64,000 nucleotides of DNA from Caldilineae bacterium (GCA_020634625.1 JACKBJ010000002.1:62001-126000); one strand, 5' to 3'; counted from the stretch's first letter, positions 10,091-19,650 are shown. The notes: a model not told the origin generated them from the sequence alone. Numbers and translations are program-made.

Positions 10091-12532
10091 CTAGAACCGG
10101 CGGTCGAGCCAGGGCAGGTACAGCGCCGGGCCTCTCGTTCCGGGCCCGGCCGGCGTGGCGCTGGGCTCGGCCCGGCCGGTGGGCGTCGGCTGGCGCGTCG
10201 CGGTGGAGCCGGGGGTCGCCGTCGGGGCGGCGCCGCAGACGTTGGGCTGGCCCGGCGTGGGGCTGAAGCAGGCCTGCCAGCTCGCGCCGCCGTCCGGCAG
10301 GCGCGCCCAGCTGACGTCCGGGTCGAGCGCCTCGTGCTCGACCAGGCCCCGGATCGCAGCCGTGTCGGCCAGCGAGACCGACTCGCCCTTGCGGTCCAGG
10401 CGGAAGGGCGCGTGCAGCGGACCCTGCTCGGGCTGGTTGTCGCACCAGATGAGCAGCCGCTCGCCGGCGCCGAGCGCGAGCGCCGGCAGGGGGAAGGCCC
10501 AGGGATCGGCCGGGTCGTCGGACAGGAAGAGGCCGTCCAGGTCGAGCGGCCGGGTCCCGCGGTTGTAGAGCTCGACCCAGTCGTCGAACTCGCCGGCCTC
10601 GTCGGCCAGCGTGGCCGTGTTGGCGGCCATCAGCTCGTTGACCACCAGGTCGCCCGGCGCCGCCTGCGGCAGCGCGACCCCGGCGACGGTGTAGCCGTAG
10701 GGGTGGCTCCAGTTGGCCTCGGGGAAGAAGGCCGCGCGCCCGTCGGCGCTGCTGGCGCGGAAGGCGTAGGTGACGGTGCGGCCGGCCCGCTGGGCCGGGA
10801 TCGTGCCGCTCCAGCCGCCCGCGCCATCCGGTCGCAGCGGCAGCCGGAGCTCGGTGCCGCCGCGGACCCGGTAGCGGAGCTCCACCGCCGTCGGCGCGTC
10901 GGCGCCCACGAAGCGCGCCGAGAGCGTGACGGCGTCGGCGGCGCTGGGCTCGGCCGGGCTATGGCTCTGCGCCTCCAGCCGCAGGTCGGGCGGCTGCAGC
11001 GCGGCATGGTCGCGCAGGAAGGTCCCGCGCGCCTCGACCAGCGACAGGATGCCGGGCTTGACGCTGTTGCCGCGCCGGCCGGGGACCTCGATGTCGCGCT
11101 CGAAGTTGTCGACGAACTGCGCGTAGCTGAAGCTGCCGGCGATGCCGCCCTGGGCCGCCTCCTCGTCGCGCGCCGCCTGACGGATCAGGTCCTGGTAGCT
11201 GCCGCCCACCTCGCGCACCCAGTCCTCGGTCCAGACCGCGTCGAGCAGGCTGCGGTAGTGGGCCACGTAGTCGGCGCGGTAGTCGGGCACCGCCAGCAGG
11301 CGACGGATCAGGGGCCGGCTGGCCTCGTCCTGCTGGACGAAGGGGTCGCTCTCGGCGGTGGGCGTGCCCCCGCCCGGCTGGCCCGGGATGCCCGGCCGAC
11401 CACCGCCGAAGAGGCCGAACAGGCCGAAGGACAGGTTCAGGTCCCAGCTGACCATGCTGAAGCGCGGGTCGCGCCGGCCCAGGTACATGTAGTAGTTGTG
11501 GCCGGCGTAGTAGCTGTCGAAGTTGGTGATCAGGTTGTTGCCGGCCAGATACCAGAGGGCCAGGTCCACGTCCAGCTTGTCCCAGATCGCCGTCGCGAAG
11601 TCGGCCTCGCTCGGGCCGCCCTCGCTCGGCGCGGCGTCCAGCGTCCGGATCATCTCGCGCAAGGCGACGTAGCCCTCGTCCGAGCCCGCCTTGCTGCCCT
11701 TGACCTCGTAGCTCTGCTTGTAGGCGTCCAGGCTCTCGCCCTTCCAGGTCAGGGGCGAGCTGTTGAGCGCGATGCGGCTGGGCGAGTCGCCCTTGATGGT
11801 CAGCCCGTCGTCGTCGGGAAAGATGTAGTCGGCCCATTCGCCGGCGAGCTGCTCGGCCATGATGTACAGGCCGAGGTATTCGTCGTTGACGGTGACCCGC
11901 GCGAAGCCGAAGCGCGGCACCGGCATGTAGTCGCGGAACATGCGGTAGCCGAGGGCCTCGCGGATCAGGGTCGGGTCCGAGAAGCCGTTGTTGAGGTTGA
12001 TGGTGTCGTGTCCCCAGAGGTCCTGGCCGGCGACGAAGGCGTCCAGGTCCAGGTTGAGCGGCTTCTTGTCGCCCTGGATGGCCAGCGAGCTGTTGCCCTT
12101 GCAGCGGATGCCGACGCGCTCCAGCTGGACGCCGTCGACCTCGACCGTCACCGGGATGTCCTCCGCGGGCGGTGCCGTCCCGCCGCCTCCGGGGCCGCCG
12201 GGACCACCCGGGCCGCCGCTGCAGCCGAGGGCGCCCAGCCAGTCCGACTGCTCGAAGCGGATGTCGATCCGGCGCAGCTGGCCGTCGTCGAAGAGCAGGG
12301 GCTCGGGCGCCGGCTCGTCCGGGCCCTGCTGCCGGCCGTAGGAGTCCTGGATCGCGAGCACCCGGCCCTCCGTCGCGTCGCCCCGTCGCTCGGTCGCCGC
12401 GCTGCCGTCCGGAGCCTGCCCATGCCCCTGGGCCGATGCCCGAGACGCCGTGCCCGACGCGAGCGCGACGAGGACGGCCACGATGCCGGTGACGAAGATG
12501 CGGACGAGTCGGCGACCTGGACGACCGGGCAT
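10091..12532 (-). CDS. Secreted CotH-kinase family protein with lamin-tail domain
   Basis: A 813-aa exported protein. After a signal peptide (RIFVTGIVAVLVALASGTASRASA) and a Gly/Pro-rich spacer comes a CotH-like kinase domain at about residues 110-480. It shows VGIRCKGNSSL, KKPLNLDLDAF, YLGLYIMAEQL, YEVKGSKAG and FSMVSWDLNLSFG, where the WDLN Asp corresponds to a metal/ATP-binding residue of CotH. CotH phosphorylates spore-coat proteins in Bacillus; in other phyla such proteins are secreted with unknown targets. An Ig-like region (LRYRVRGG, YAFRASSADG) follows. A lamin-tail (LTD) domain at about 640-760 (LVVNELMAANTATLADEAGEF, DDWVELYNRG, LDLDGLFLSDD) and the C-terminal ALYLPWLDRRF close the protein. 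It is probably surface-anchored or secreted. Confidence 0.88.
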   Translation of the reverse strand: MPGRPGRRLVRIFVTGIVAVLVALASGTASRASAQGHGQAPDGSAATERRGDATEGRVLAIQDSYGRQQGPDEPAPEPLLFDDGQLRRIDIRFEQSDWLGALGCSGGPGGPGGPGGGGTAPPAEDIPVTVEVDGVQLERVGIRCKGNSSLAIQGDKKPLNLDLDAFVAGQDLWGHDTINLNNGFSDPTLIREALGYRMFRDYMPVPRFGFARVTVNDEYLGLYIMAEQLAGEWADYIFPDDDGLTIKGDSPSRIALNSSPLTWKGESLDAYKQSYEVKGSKAGSDEGYVALREMIRTLDAAPSEGGPSEADFATAIWDKLDVDLALWYLAGNNLITNFDSYYAGHNYYMYLGRRDPRFSMVSWDLNLSFGLFGLFGGGRPGIPGQPGGGTPTAESDPFVQQDEASRPLIRRLLAVPDYRADYVAHYRSLLDAVWTEDWVREVGGSYQDLIRQAARDEEAAQGGIAGSFSYAQFVDNFERDIEVPGRRGNSVKPGILSLVEARGTFLRDHAALQPPDLRLEAQSHSPAEPSAADAVTLSARFVGADAPTAVELRYRVRGGTELRLPLRPDGAGGWSGTIPAQRAGRTVTYAFRASSADGRAAFFPEANWSHPYGYTVAGVALPQAAPGDLVVNELMAANTATLADEAGEFDDWVELYNRGTRPLDLDGLFLSDDPADPWAFPLPALALGAGERLLIWCDNQPEQGPLHAPFRLDRKGESVSLADTAAIRGLVEHEALDPDVSWARLPDGGASWQACFSPTPGQPNVCGAAPTATPGSTATRQPTPTGRAEPSATPAGPGTRGPALYLPWLDRRF

Positions 12533-12723
12533 GGCGAGCGCTCCTGTTTCGAACGACAGATGCCGGCGGGCGCCGGCCTCGGCCTAGGATAACACCGGTT
12601 GCGCCGGAAGGTCCCCCCGCCGATCCGCGGCGCTCGGGAACGCCAGCCCCCGAACGTGTCTCCAATCCGACAGACCCAGCCGACGGCTTGCGTCAAGCCA
12701 AGATCCCTGCACGGAGCGATGCC

Positions 12724-13599
12724 ATGAGCCCGAACAGCGCCACCCTCTCGCCGATCATCGAGGTCGATCAGGCCAACTTCCAGACCGAGGTCATCGAGCG
12801 GTCCAAGACCGTTCCGGTGGTGGTCGACTTCTGGGCGCCCTGGTGCGGCCCCTGCCGCATGATCGGGCCGGTGCTCGAGAAGCTGGCCACCGAGGCTAAG
12901 GGCGCCTGGATCCTGGCCAAGCTAAACACCGACGAGAACCAGTCGCTGGCGATGCAGCATCGCATCAGCGGCATCCCAGCCGTAAAGGCCTTCCTCGGCG
13001 GCAAGGTGATCGACGAGTTCGTCGGCGCCGTGCCCGAGCCCCAGGTGCGCAAGTGGCTGGCCGGCTTCCTGCCCGGCCGCGCCGACGAGCTGAGCGCCGA
13101 AGCCGAGCGCCAGGAGCAGGCCGGCAACTACTCGGCCGCCATGCTCGGCTACCGCAACGCCCTGGCCGAGGACGCCGAGCATGCCGGCGCCCGACTCGGC
13201 GTCGGCCGGACCCTCTTCGCCATGGAGCGCTTCGCCGACGCCCTGACCGAGCTCGAGCAGGTGCCCTTCGGCGGCATGGCGCGCGCCGAAGCCGAAGGCC
13301 TGATGGCCCGCGCTCGCTTCCGCCTCGAGGGTGGACCGGACGAAGCCGAGATCCGGGCCCGCCACCGCGTGGCGGAGCATCCCGACGACCTGGTCGCCCG
13401 CATCGCCCTGGCCCGCGCGCTGGCCGGCCGCGACGAGTACCGCGATGCGCTCGAGGGCCTGCTCGCCGTGGTCAAGCGTGACGCCGGCGAGCACCGCGAC
13501 AGCGCCCGACAGGCCATGCTCGACATCTTCACCGCCTTGGGCGATGCGCACCCGCTCTGCGAGGAGTATCGCCCGCAGCTGGCGGCCGCGCTCTGGTAG
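12724..13599 (+). CDS. Thioredoxin-TPR protein (CnoX/YbbN-type)
   Basis: A 291-aa cytosolic protein. Residues 15-120 form a thioredoxin fold with an intact WCGPC active site (DFWAPWCGPCRMIGPVLEKLA) and the cis-Pro segment SGIPAVKAF. The remainder consists of TPR-like helical repeats (EAERQEQAGNYSAAMLGYRNALAEDAEHAGARLGVGRTLF and so on). This architecture is that of YbbN/CnoX, which holds unfolding clients and protects cysteines under oxidative stress. E. coli YbbN lacks the CXXC pair; this homologue keeps both Cys, so it may have real oxidoreductase activity. The start at MSPNSATLSP is preferred over an in-frame ATG 36 bases upstream by comparison of N-termini; neither has a strong ribosome site. 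Confidence 0.9.
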   Translation: MSPNSATLSPIIEVDQANFQTEVIERSKTVPVVVDFWAPWCGPCRMIGPVLEKLATEAKGAWILAKLNTDENQSLAMQHRISGIPAVKAFLGGKVIDEFVGAVPEPQVRKWLAGFLPGRADELSAEAERQEQAGNYSAAMLGYRNALAEDAEHAGARLGVGRTLFAMERFADALTELEQVPFGGMARAEAEGLMARARFRLEGGPDEAEIRARHRVAEHPDDLVARIALARALAGRDEYRDALEGLLAVVKRDAGEHRDSARQAMLDIFTALGDAHPLCEEYRPQLAAALW

Positions 13600-13605
13600 C
13601 TCGGC

Positions 13606-14508
13606 TCAGGCCGCGCCCAGCGCCAGCCACCAGCTGACGGCCACCAGGCCCGCCGTCGCCGCCAGCAGCGCCCACTGCGCCGGGCGCGGCGGCGGCTTGG
13701 GCGCCAGCCAGGCGGCCAGGGCGCCCAAGGGCAGGCCGACGGCGAAGCCGAGCACATGGGCGAAGACGTCGGTCTCGGGGCCCATTCCGGTCAGGACCAG
13801 CAGGCCCAAGGCGGCCGAGACCGGCAGCCAGGCCCGGCCGCCGCGCTGGCCGCGGGCCAGGCGGCGCACCAGCTGCCGCCCGCCCAGGAGCCCGATGGCG
13901 CCGAAGACGGCCGTCGAGGCGCCGACCGAGCTCTGCCCGTCGAACTGCAGGAAGGCGTTGAGGGCGTTGCCGCCCATGCCCGAGAGCAGCAACAGGCCCA
14001 ACCCAAGGCCCGGCCCGAAGGCCCGCGCCACCTCGCCGAAGAAGAGCGCCCCGAAGAGGCTGTTGGCCAGGATGTGCCCCAGGTCGGCATGCAGGGTCAG
14101 CGCCGTCACCGTGCGCCACCACTCGCCGTCGAGGATGCGGGTGCCGACCGCCGCGCCCCGGCTGAAGTAGCGCGCGCCGGCTTCGCGCGGGCCGCTCACC
14201 AGGAAGCCCAGCACCAGCAGCAGCGCCACCCCCAGTCCGGCCGGCGTCCAGCCCCAGTCGGCCTCGTCGACGGGCTGCGGCTCGGCCCGGTTCTCGCGCC
14301 GCCAGGCGCGCAGCACCATCGCCGCGCGCTCGGCGTGCTCGGGCGCCACCACCAGGCGCCAGCCGCCCGTCTCGGGGTCGTAGTCGCTGCCGTAGGGAAT
14401 GTCCTCGGCGTCGAGCACCAGGCCCCACTCACGCACCTGCTCGTAGCTGTTGTCCACGAAGGCTCCGACTGCCGGCCGCGACGCCCTGCGCCAAGCCGGC
14501 GCTGCCAC
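13606..14508 (-). CDS. Rhomboid family intramembrane serine protease with N-terminal DUF2007-like domain
   Basis: A 300-aa membrane protease. Residues 15-75 (EQVREWGLVLDAEDIPYG, GWRLVVAPEHAERA) resemble the small DUF2007-type 'signal transducing' domain. The rhomboid core follows with about six helices: WWRTVTALTLHADLGHILANSLF (HxxxN oxyanion motif), the catalytic Ser in GASTAVFG, and the catalytic His in AHVLGFAVGL. It cleaves transmembrane substrates within the bilayer; the substrate is unknown. The start used is GTG with AAGGAC about 7 bases upstream; a shorter start at GTG-GAC-AAC is possible. It converges with the thioredoxin gene, with only 6 bp between stops. Confidence 0.9.
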   Translation of the reverse strand: MAAPAWRRASRPAVGAFVDNSYEQVREWGLVLDAEDIPYGSDYDPETGGWRLVVAPEHAERAAMVLRAWRRENRAEPQPVDEADWGWTPAGLGVALLLVLGFLVSGPREAGARYFSRGAAVGTRILDGEWWRTVTALTLHADLGHILANSLFGALFFGEVARAFGPGLGLGLLLLSGMGGNALNAFLQFDGQSSVGASTAVFGAIGLLGGRQLVRRLARGQRGGRAWLPVSAALGLLVLTGMGPETDVFAHVLGFAVGLPLGALAAWLAPKPPPRPAQWALLAATAGLVAVSWWLALGAA

Positions 14509-14828
14509 GGCCCGTCCTTCAGATTCTAGGGCAGCGCCGCCCCGAAGCGTAGGCGCAGCGGCGATCGAGCCCCGAGGATCGATGGCGGCGGCGCCCTAGC
14601 CCGGTCTCGGCGCGCGTCGCAGCGGCAGGTCCAGGCGGCGGCGGGCCTCGTCGGTGTCCACCGCCGGCATGTGCCGGTCGATTCGGGCCGTGGAGCCGCT
14701 CGGCGGTCTGGCATCGTCCTCCCTCCCGGTGGCTGGATCGTCATCCGGGACGCGCATGGCCCGGACCTGGATTATGATTGACGCCCGCGTTGCCATCGGC
14801 GTGACCCGAGCCCCTCCAGGAGAAGCGC
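14509..14828 (+). other. Intergenic region between divergent rhomboid and nucleotidase genes (320 bp)
   Basis: It contains the nucleotidase -10 element (14773-14778). On the minus strand an ATG at 14714 preceded by GGGAGGGAGG opens a 62-codon frame ending at 14526. Its Arg/Pro/Ala composition looks non-coding, so I do not call it a gene. Confidence 0.4.
14773..14778 (+). promoter_or_regulatory. Promoter -10-like TATGAT ahead of the 5'-nucleotidase gene
   Basis: GGATTATGATTG is an AT-rich island about 50 bp before the start codon, in the same position as the TATAAT elements of other genes here. Confidence 0.4.
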
Positions 14829-16307
14829 ATGCCTCCGGCCAGACTTCCCACGCCGGCCGAGCTCGCCCCGCTCGCGCTGCCCCTGCCCGGCCCCGAACGC
14901 GGCATCTACTGCAACCGCGCCCTGAACCTGCGCGGCTCGGTGCGGGCGGTGGGCTACGACATGGACTACACGCTGATCCACTACCAGGCCCAGCGCTGGG
15001 AGGAGCGCGCCTTCGCCCACCTGACCCAGAAGATCGCCGAGCTGGGCTGGCCGGTCGAGGGCCTGCGCTTCGACCCGGAGCTGGTGATCCGCGGCCTGCT
15101 GGTCGACCGCGAGCTGGGCAATTTCGTCAAGGCCAACCAGTTCGGCTACATCAAGGCCGCCGCCCACGGCACCCGCATGCTGGAGTACGATGCCCTGCGC
15201 CAGGCCTACCGCGACGTCTTCGTCGAGGGCAGCGACCCGCGTTGGGCCTCGCTCGACACGCTCTTCGCGCTGTCGGAGGCCTCGATGTACGGCCAGCTGG
15301 TCGATCGGCTCGACGCCGGCCTGCTGCCGCCCGGGCTGGGCTACGCCGACCTGCACGAGCGGGTGCGCGGCAGCATCGACCTGGCCCACATGGAGGGCCA
15401 GCTCAAGGCCGAGATCGTGGCCGACCCCGACCGCTTCGTCGATCTCGACCCGGCCGTGCCGCTGACCCTGCTCGACCAGCGCGCGGCCGGCAAGAAGCTG
15501 CTCCTGGTCACCAACTCGGAGTGGGACTACACCCGATCGATGATGGCCTATGCCTTCGACCGTTTCCTGCCGGGCGACATGGGCTGGCGCGAGCTCTTCG
15601 ACGTCGTCATCGTCGGCGCCCGCAAGCCGGCCTTCTTCCACGAGCGGATGCCCCTGCTGGAGGTGGTCGACGACAGCGGCCTGCTGCGGCCGGCTCGCGC
15701 CGAAGCCGGCCAGGGCGGCGTCTTCCTGGGCGGCCATGCCGCCCTGGTCGAAACCATGCTCGGCCTCTCGGGCGCCGAGATCCTCTACGTGGGCGACCAC
15801 ATGTACGGCGACGTACGAGCCTCCAAGGGCATCCAGCGCTGGCGCACCGCCTTGATCCTGCGCGAGCTGGAGGCGGAGCTGGCCGCGACGGCCGCCTTCG
15901 ACGGCGACCAGCGCCGCATCGAGGGCCTGATGGCCGACAAGGCCGCCATCGAGCTCGAATTCTCGCGCCTGCGGCTGGACCTGCAACGCCAACGGGCCCA
16001 GCCCGCCTACGGCCCGGCCAGCCAGCAGCCCGCCGGGCGCCTGCGGGCGCGCATGGCCGAGCTGCGCGCGGCGCTGCTGCTGCTCGACGAGCAGATCGCG
16101 CCCATCGCCGTCGCGTCGAGCCAGCTGCACAACCTGCGCTGGGGCCTGCTCCTGCGCGCCGGCAACGACCGCAGCCTGTTGGCCCATCAGATCGAGCAGC
16201 ACGCCGATGTCTACACCTCGCGCGTGTCCAACTTCCTGCTCGAGACGCCCTTCGTCTACTTCCGGCCGCCCAGCGGGCGCCTGCCGCACGACGACCGACA
16301 CGCCTGA
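14829..16307 (+). CDS. HAD-IG family 5'-nucleotidase (cytosolic purine nucleotidase-like)
   Basis: A 492-aa HAD-superfamily phosphohydrolase of the IMP/GMP-specific nucleotidase group. Motif I is YDMDYTLI near residue 40 (nucleophile and acid/base Asp in DxDYT). Motif II is LLVTNSEWDYT. Motif III with the Mg-binding Asp pair is YVGDHMYGDVRASK. The long cap and the C-terminal helical region (ELEAELAATAAFDGDQRRIEGLMADKA) are typical of bacterial members. ATG is preceded by CAGGAGAAG. There is no signal peptide. Expected activity is hydrolysis of nucleoside 5'-monophosphates in the cytosol; the actual substrate is inferred only from the family. It appears monocistronic. Confidence 0.9.
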   Translation: MPPARLPTPAELAPLALPLPGPERGIYCNRALNLRGSVRAVGYDMDYTLIHYQAQRWEERAFAHLTQKIAELGWPVEGLRFDPELVIRGLLVDRELGNFVKANQFGYIKAAAHGTRMLEYDALRQAYRDVFVEGSDPRWASLDTLFALSEASMYGQLVDRLDAGLLPPGLGYADLHERVRGSIDLAHMEGQLKAEIVADPDRFVDLDPAVPLTLLDQRAAGKKLLLVTNSEWDYTRSMMAYAFDRFLPGDMGWRELFDVVIVGARKPAFFHERMPLLEVVDDSGLLRPARAEAGQGGVFLGGHAALVETMLGLSGAEILYVGDHMYGDVRASKGIQRWRTALILRELEAELAATAAFDGDQRRIEGLMADKAAIELEFSRLRLDLQRQRAQPAYGPASQQPAGRLRARMAELRAALLLLDEQIAPIAVASSQLHNLRWGLLLRAGNDRSLLAHQIEQHADVYTSRVSNFLLETPFVYFRPPSGRLPHDDRHA

Positions 16308-16376
16308 CGGCGCCGGATTCGTCCGGCTCGCGAAAGTCGTGGGCGCCAGCCGTAACGTGCGAGACGGTTTCGCGTT

Positions 16377-16382
16377 ACAATA
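16377..16382 (+). promoter_or_regulatory. Promoter -10 element TACAAT ahead of the discoidin-domain gene
   Basis: GCGTTACAATAGGCTGCC lies 126 bp before the start codon. No clear -35 element is seen. Confidence 0.5.
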
Positions 16383-16507
16383 GGCTGCCCGTGGTGCTCG
16401 CGAGAGTGCTCTGCCCGAAGCGCGTCGCATTCAATCCATGTCACTGTACAGTGCCGGCCGAGTGTGGCTCGCGCCGGATGGAACGCGTAGAGAGGAGAGA
16501 GCAAGCC

Positions 16508-18058
16508 ATGCGTATCCCCCGCATTGCCATGGCCCTTGGCTGGGTCGTCGGCACCTTCGTCGTGGCGGGTGCCGCGCTCGCCCCGATGGCCGGGCCGGGC
16601 AGCATCGCCCGGGCGGCGCCCGCCGCCCGCCCCGCCCAGCAGGGCATCAACGTCAGCGGCGTGGTCACCACCGGCACCGGCACCTGCTTCCCGGACGCCC
16701 TGCTGCTGGACTGCGACGGCAACGTCGTCCGCCAGCTGAAGGGCCCGGCCGGATCGGCTTTCTTCGCGCCCTACCTCAACCAGTGGGTCGACATCAACGC
16801 CGCCGAGGCGCAGTGCGCCGCGGGCGACAGCTACCTGAACGTGGTGACCATCAACCCGGCCACCAACCCCTGCGGCCCGGGCGGCCAGCAACAGCCGACC
16901 AGCACGCCACCGGTGCCGCCGGGTCAGCCCACGGCCACCACCGTGCCGCCGCCCGCCGGCACCATCACCGGCAACCTGGCCACCGGCCGCCCGATCCAGG
17001 CCTCCTCGACCCAGTCCGGCCATCCGCCGGAGCACGCCGTCGACGGCGACCTGAACACCTGGTGGGCCTCGCTGCCCGGTCGTGACCCCTACCTGGCGGC
17101 CCAGAACCGTCAGTGGATCTACGTCGACCTGGGCTCGCCGCAGAAGGTCCAGAGCTTCAAGCTGACCTGGGGCGACCAGTACTACGCCCGCGGCTACGGC
17201 CTCTACGTCTGGGGCGACTGGTGCCGCGGCTGGTGCCACCTCGGCTCGACCAGCTACGGCGACGGCGGCGCCGACGAGTGGAAGGCCGCCGGCCAGCCGG
17301 TCGAAGGCCAGCACTTCATGTTCTACCTGGTCAACCCGGCCTACATCGGCTGGCACTACGAGCTCAAGGAGATCGAGATCCTGGGCGACGGCGCGGTGCC
17401 GGCCAATGCCACCAACGTGGCCGCCGCCAAGGCCGCGCTGGCGTTGAGCGAGGAGGCGGGCTACCCGCCGGCCAATGCCACCGACGCCGACCTGACCACC
17501 GAGTGGCGCACGGCCGTCAACGGCATCCCGACCTGGCTCTACGTCGACTTCGGCACGACCATGGAGGTCGACCGCGCCATCCTGCGCTGGTCGGCCGGCA
17601 TGCACGCCACCGACTACACGCTCTATGCCTGGAACGGCCGCAACTGGTCGGCCGTCCACACCCAGCGCAACGGCGCCGGCGGTGACGAGACAGCCAACTT
17701 CTGGGCCGTCCAGACGCGCTACATGCTGCTCTACGTCAACCGCGGCGCGGGCAGCCAGGTGGGGCTCCGCGAGTTCGAGATCTACGAGCGCAGCAGCAGC
17801 GGTGGTGGCGGTGGTGGCGGTGCGCCTCCGCCCCCGCCCTCCCCGCCGCGCCCGCCGACGCCCTTCCGCTTCGAGGGTCGGGCCGACCTGAGCGTCGGTC
17901 GGCTGGCCGCACGGCCCCGGATCGTGCCGCTGGGGCTGGATCTGCCCGCGAGCGACGCCATCCGCAGCGATCTGGCCGACTTCGGCACCGACGTCTTCGA
18001 CGCGGTCGAGACGCTGGGCCTGCCCGTTCCGGGCGGGGCGCGGGGCAGCCGCGACTAG
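16508..18058 (+). CDS. Secreted protein with two discoidin (F5/8 type C) domains
   Basis: A 516-aa exported protein with a signal peptide (IAMALGWVVGTFVVAGAALA). Residues 35-125 have two Cys pairs (GTCFPDALLLDCDG, AQCAAGD, NPCGPG). A Thr/Pro linker (QPTSTPPVPPGQPTATTVPP) leads to a first discoidin domain at about 160-300 (NLATGRPIQASSTQSGHPPEHAVDGDLNTWWAS, WIYVDLG, KEIEILGDG). A second one at about 310-430 (YPPANATDADLTTEW, WLYVDFGTTMEVDRAILRW, LREFEIYERS) follows. A Gly-then-Pro run and a tail with LDLPASDAIRSDLADFG close it. Discoidin domains bind carbohydrate or matrix at the cell surface; the ligand is unknown. GAGAGGAGAG precedes the ATG. It is followed by a strong palindromic terminator. 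Confidence 0.85.
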   Translation: MRIPRIAMALGWVVGTFVVAGAALAPMAGPGSIARAAPAARPAQQGINVSGVVTTGTGTCFPDALLLDCDGNVVRQLKGPAGSAFFAPYLNQWVDINAAEAQCAAGDSYLNVVTINPATNPCGPGGQQQPTSTPPVPPGQPTATTVPPPAGTITGNLATGRPIQASSTQSGHPPEHAVDGDLNTWWASLPGRDPYLAAQNRQWIYVDLGSPQKVQSFKLTWGDQYYARGYGLYVWGDWCRGWCHLGSTSYGDGGADEWKAAGQPVEGQHFMFYLVNPAYIGWHYELKEIEILGDGAVPANATNVAAAKAALALSEEAGYPPANATDADLTTEWRTAVNGIPTWLYVDFGTTMEVDRAILRWSAGMHATDYTLYAWNGRNWSAVHTQRNGAGGDETANFWAVQTRYMLLYVNRGAGSQVGLREFEIYERSSSGGGGGGGAPPPPPSPPRPPTPFRFEGRADLSVGRLAARPRIVPLGLDLPASDAIRSDLADFGTDVFDAVETLGLPVPGGARGSRD

Positions 18059-18121
18059 ACGCGACGAGCCCGGTGCGCCGGCCGCAATGCGACGCAGCGC
18101 AGGCTCGATCGAGGTCCAACG

Positions 18122-18155
18122 AACAGGCCGGCCGGGGATCCCCGGCCGGCCTGTT
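18122..18155 (+). terminator. Perfect palindrome, bidirectional terminator between convergent genes
   Basis: A 16-bp stem (AACAGGCCGGCCGGGG) and its exact complement are separated by two bases. It lies between the discoidin gene and the thiolase gene, whose 3' ends face each other. Confidence 0.8.
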
Positions 18156-18169
18156 GCATGCGTGGGCTC

Positions 18170-18198
18170 CTGGGCCCGCTTCGCGCGCGCGGGCCCAG
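18170..18198 (-). terminator. Second hairpin in the same convergent gap
   Basis: The 10-bp stem CTGGGCCCGC with a 9-nt loop sits just 3' of the thiolase gene on its strand. Confidence 0.55.
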
Positions 18199-18244
18199 GT
18201 CCGCGACTCGGGACGCCGAGCCGCGGACCGTCGCCGCCGGCTGC

Positions 18245-19447
18245 CTAGAGCAGCTCGATGGCCATCGCCACCGCCTCGCCGCCGCCCAGACAGGCGGTCG
18301 CCAGACCGCGCTTGCCGCCGCGGGCGGCCAGGGCGTGCATCAGGGTGACGACGATGCGGGCGCCGCTGGCGCCGATGGGGTGCCCCAGGGCGATGGCGCC
18401 GCCGTTGACGTTGACCTTGTCCCAGTCCCAGCCGGGCAGCAGGTCGCCGTCGGCCAGGGTCTGGGCGGCGAAGGCCTCGTTGATCTCGATCAGGTCGAAG
18501 TCCTCCAGCGTCAGGCCGGTCTTCTCGAGCAGGCGCTTGACGCCCTTGACCGGGGCCAGGAAGAGCTCCTTGGCCTCGCCGGCGGCCTGGGCATAGCCGA
18601 GGATGCGGGCCATCGGGCGATGGCCCCGTTCGGCGGCCCAGTCGGCGCCGGCCAGGACCAGTGCCGCCCCGCCGGCGTTCAGGCCGGGCGCGTTGCCGGC
18701 CGTCACCGTGCCGCCTTCCTTCTGGAAGGCCGGCCGCAGCCGTCCCAGAGCCTCGAGCGAGCTGTCGCGGCGAGGGCTCTCGTCGGTATCGATCCGCGTC
18801 ACGGCGCCCTTGCGCCCCGGCACCTCGACCGGCTCGATCTCGGCCACGAAGGCGCCCGAGTCGATGGCGGCGATGGCCTTCTGATGGCTGGCCAGGGCAA
18901 AGGCGTCCTGGCGGTCGCGCGGGATGCCGCAGGCATCGGCCACCCACTCCGCGGCCGAGCCCATGTGCCAGTCCTCGATCGAGCACCAGAGGCCGTCGGC
19001 CACGGCCAGGTCGACCACCTGCTTGTCGAAGAGCCGGAAGCCGGCCCGTGCGCCGGGCAGGGTGTAGGGGGCCTGGTACATGTTCTCCATGCCGCCGGCC
19101 ACGATCAGGTCGGCGTCGCCGACCCGGATCGCCTGGCTGCCCAGCATGGCGGCCTTCATGCCCGAGCCGCAGACCTTGTTGATGGTGGCGGCGCCGACGG
19201 TCGCCGGGATGCCGGCCTTGAGGGCCGCCTGCCGCGCGGGCGCCTGGCCGGCGCCGGCCTGCAGCACCATGCCCATCAGCACCTCGTCGATCTGGGCGGC
19301 ATCGACCCCGGCGCGCCGCAGGGCGCCCCGGATGGCCACCGCGCCCAGCTCGGTGGCGGGCAGCTTCGCGATCTCACCCTCGAAGCTGCCGATGGGGGTG
19401 CGGGCGCCCGACAGGATCACGACCTCACGGCCGCTGTGGTTGCTCAC
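18245..19447 (-). CDS. Thiolase family acetyl-CoA C-acetyltransferase
   Basis: A 400-aa thiolase, which condenses two acetyl-CoA or cleaves beta-ketoacyl-CoA. The nucleophilic Cys is in INKVCGSGMKA (about residue 90). The other catalytic signatures are NEAFAAQ, GGAIALGHPIGASGAR (His) and the second Cys in ATACLGGGEAVAM near the C-terminus. SGARTPIGSFEG is the usual N-terminal block. The start is GTG (VSNHSGREVV) with GAGGAG six bases upstream, giving the normal family length; the open frame extends 81 codons further without coding character. No beta-oxidation or PHB partner genes are adjacent, so biosynthetic and degradative roles cannot be separated. Confidence 0.93.
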   Translation of the reverse strand: MSNHSGREVVILSGARTPIGSFEGEIAKLPATELGAVAIRGALRRAGVDAAQIDEVLMGMVLQAGAGQAPARQAALKAGIPATVGAATINKVCGSGMKAAMLGSQAIRVGDADLIVAGGMENMYQAPYTLPGARAGFRLFDKQVVDLAVADGLWCSIEDWHMGSAAEWVADACGIPRDRQDAFALASHQKAIAAIDSGAFVAEIEPVEVPGRKGAVTRIDTDESPRRDSSLEALGRLRPAFQKEGGTVTAGNAPGLNAGGAALVLAGADWAAERGHRPMARILGYAQAAGEAKELFLAPVKGVKRLLEKTGLTLEDFDLIEINEAFAAQTLADGDLLPGWDWDKVNVNGGAIALGHPIGASGARIVVTLMHALAARGGKRGLATACLGGGEAVAMAIELL

Positions 19448-19650
19448 GTCGTCTCCTCGCTTTCTGCACGCATGCAAGATTCGAAGCATCAATTGTCGGC
19501 CGATGGCGGCCTCGAAGCAAGGCATGCGGGCGATCCGGACCGCATTACGACGCTGGGCGTCGGGCAGGGCGTCGGCCTTGCGCCGTCCGAGCGTCGGCCT
19601 GGCGCGGGCCTGGCGTGGCGGCGGCGACACGCAGCGCCCGCGGAGCGCCG

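Noticed and set aside
14526..14714. Small minus-strand ORF with GGGAGGGAGG in front
   Set aside because: Arg/Pro/Ala-rich composition typical of non-coding GC-rich DNA and no recognisable content.
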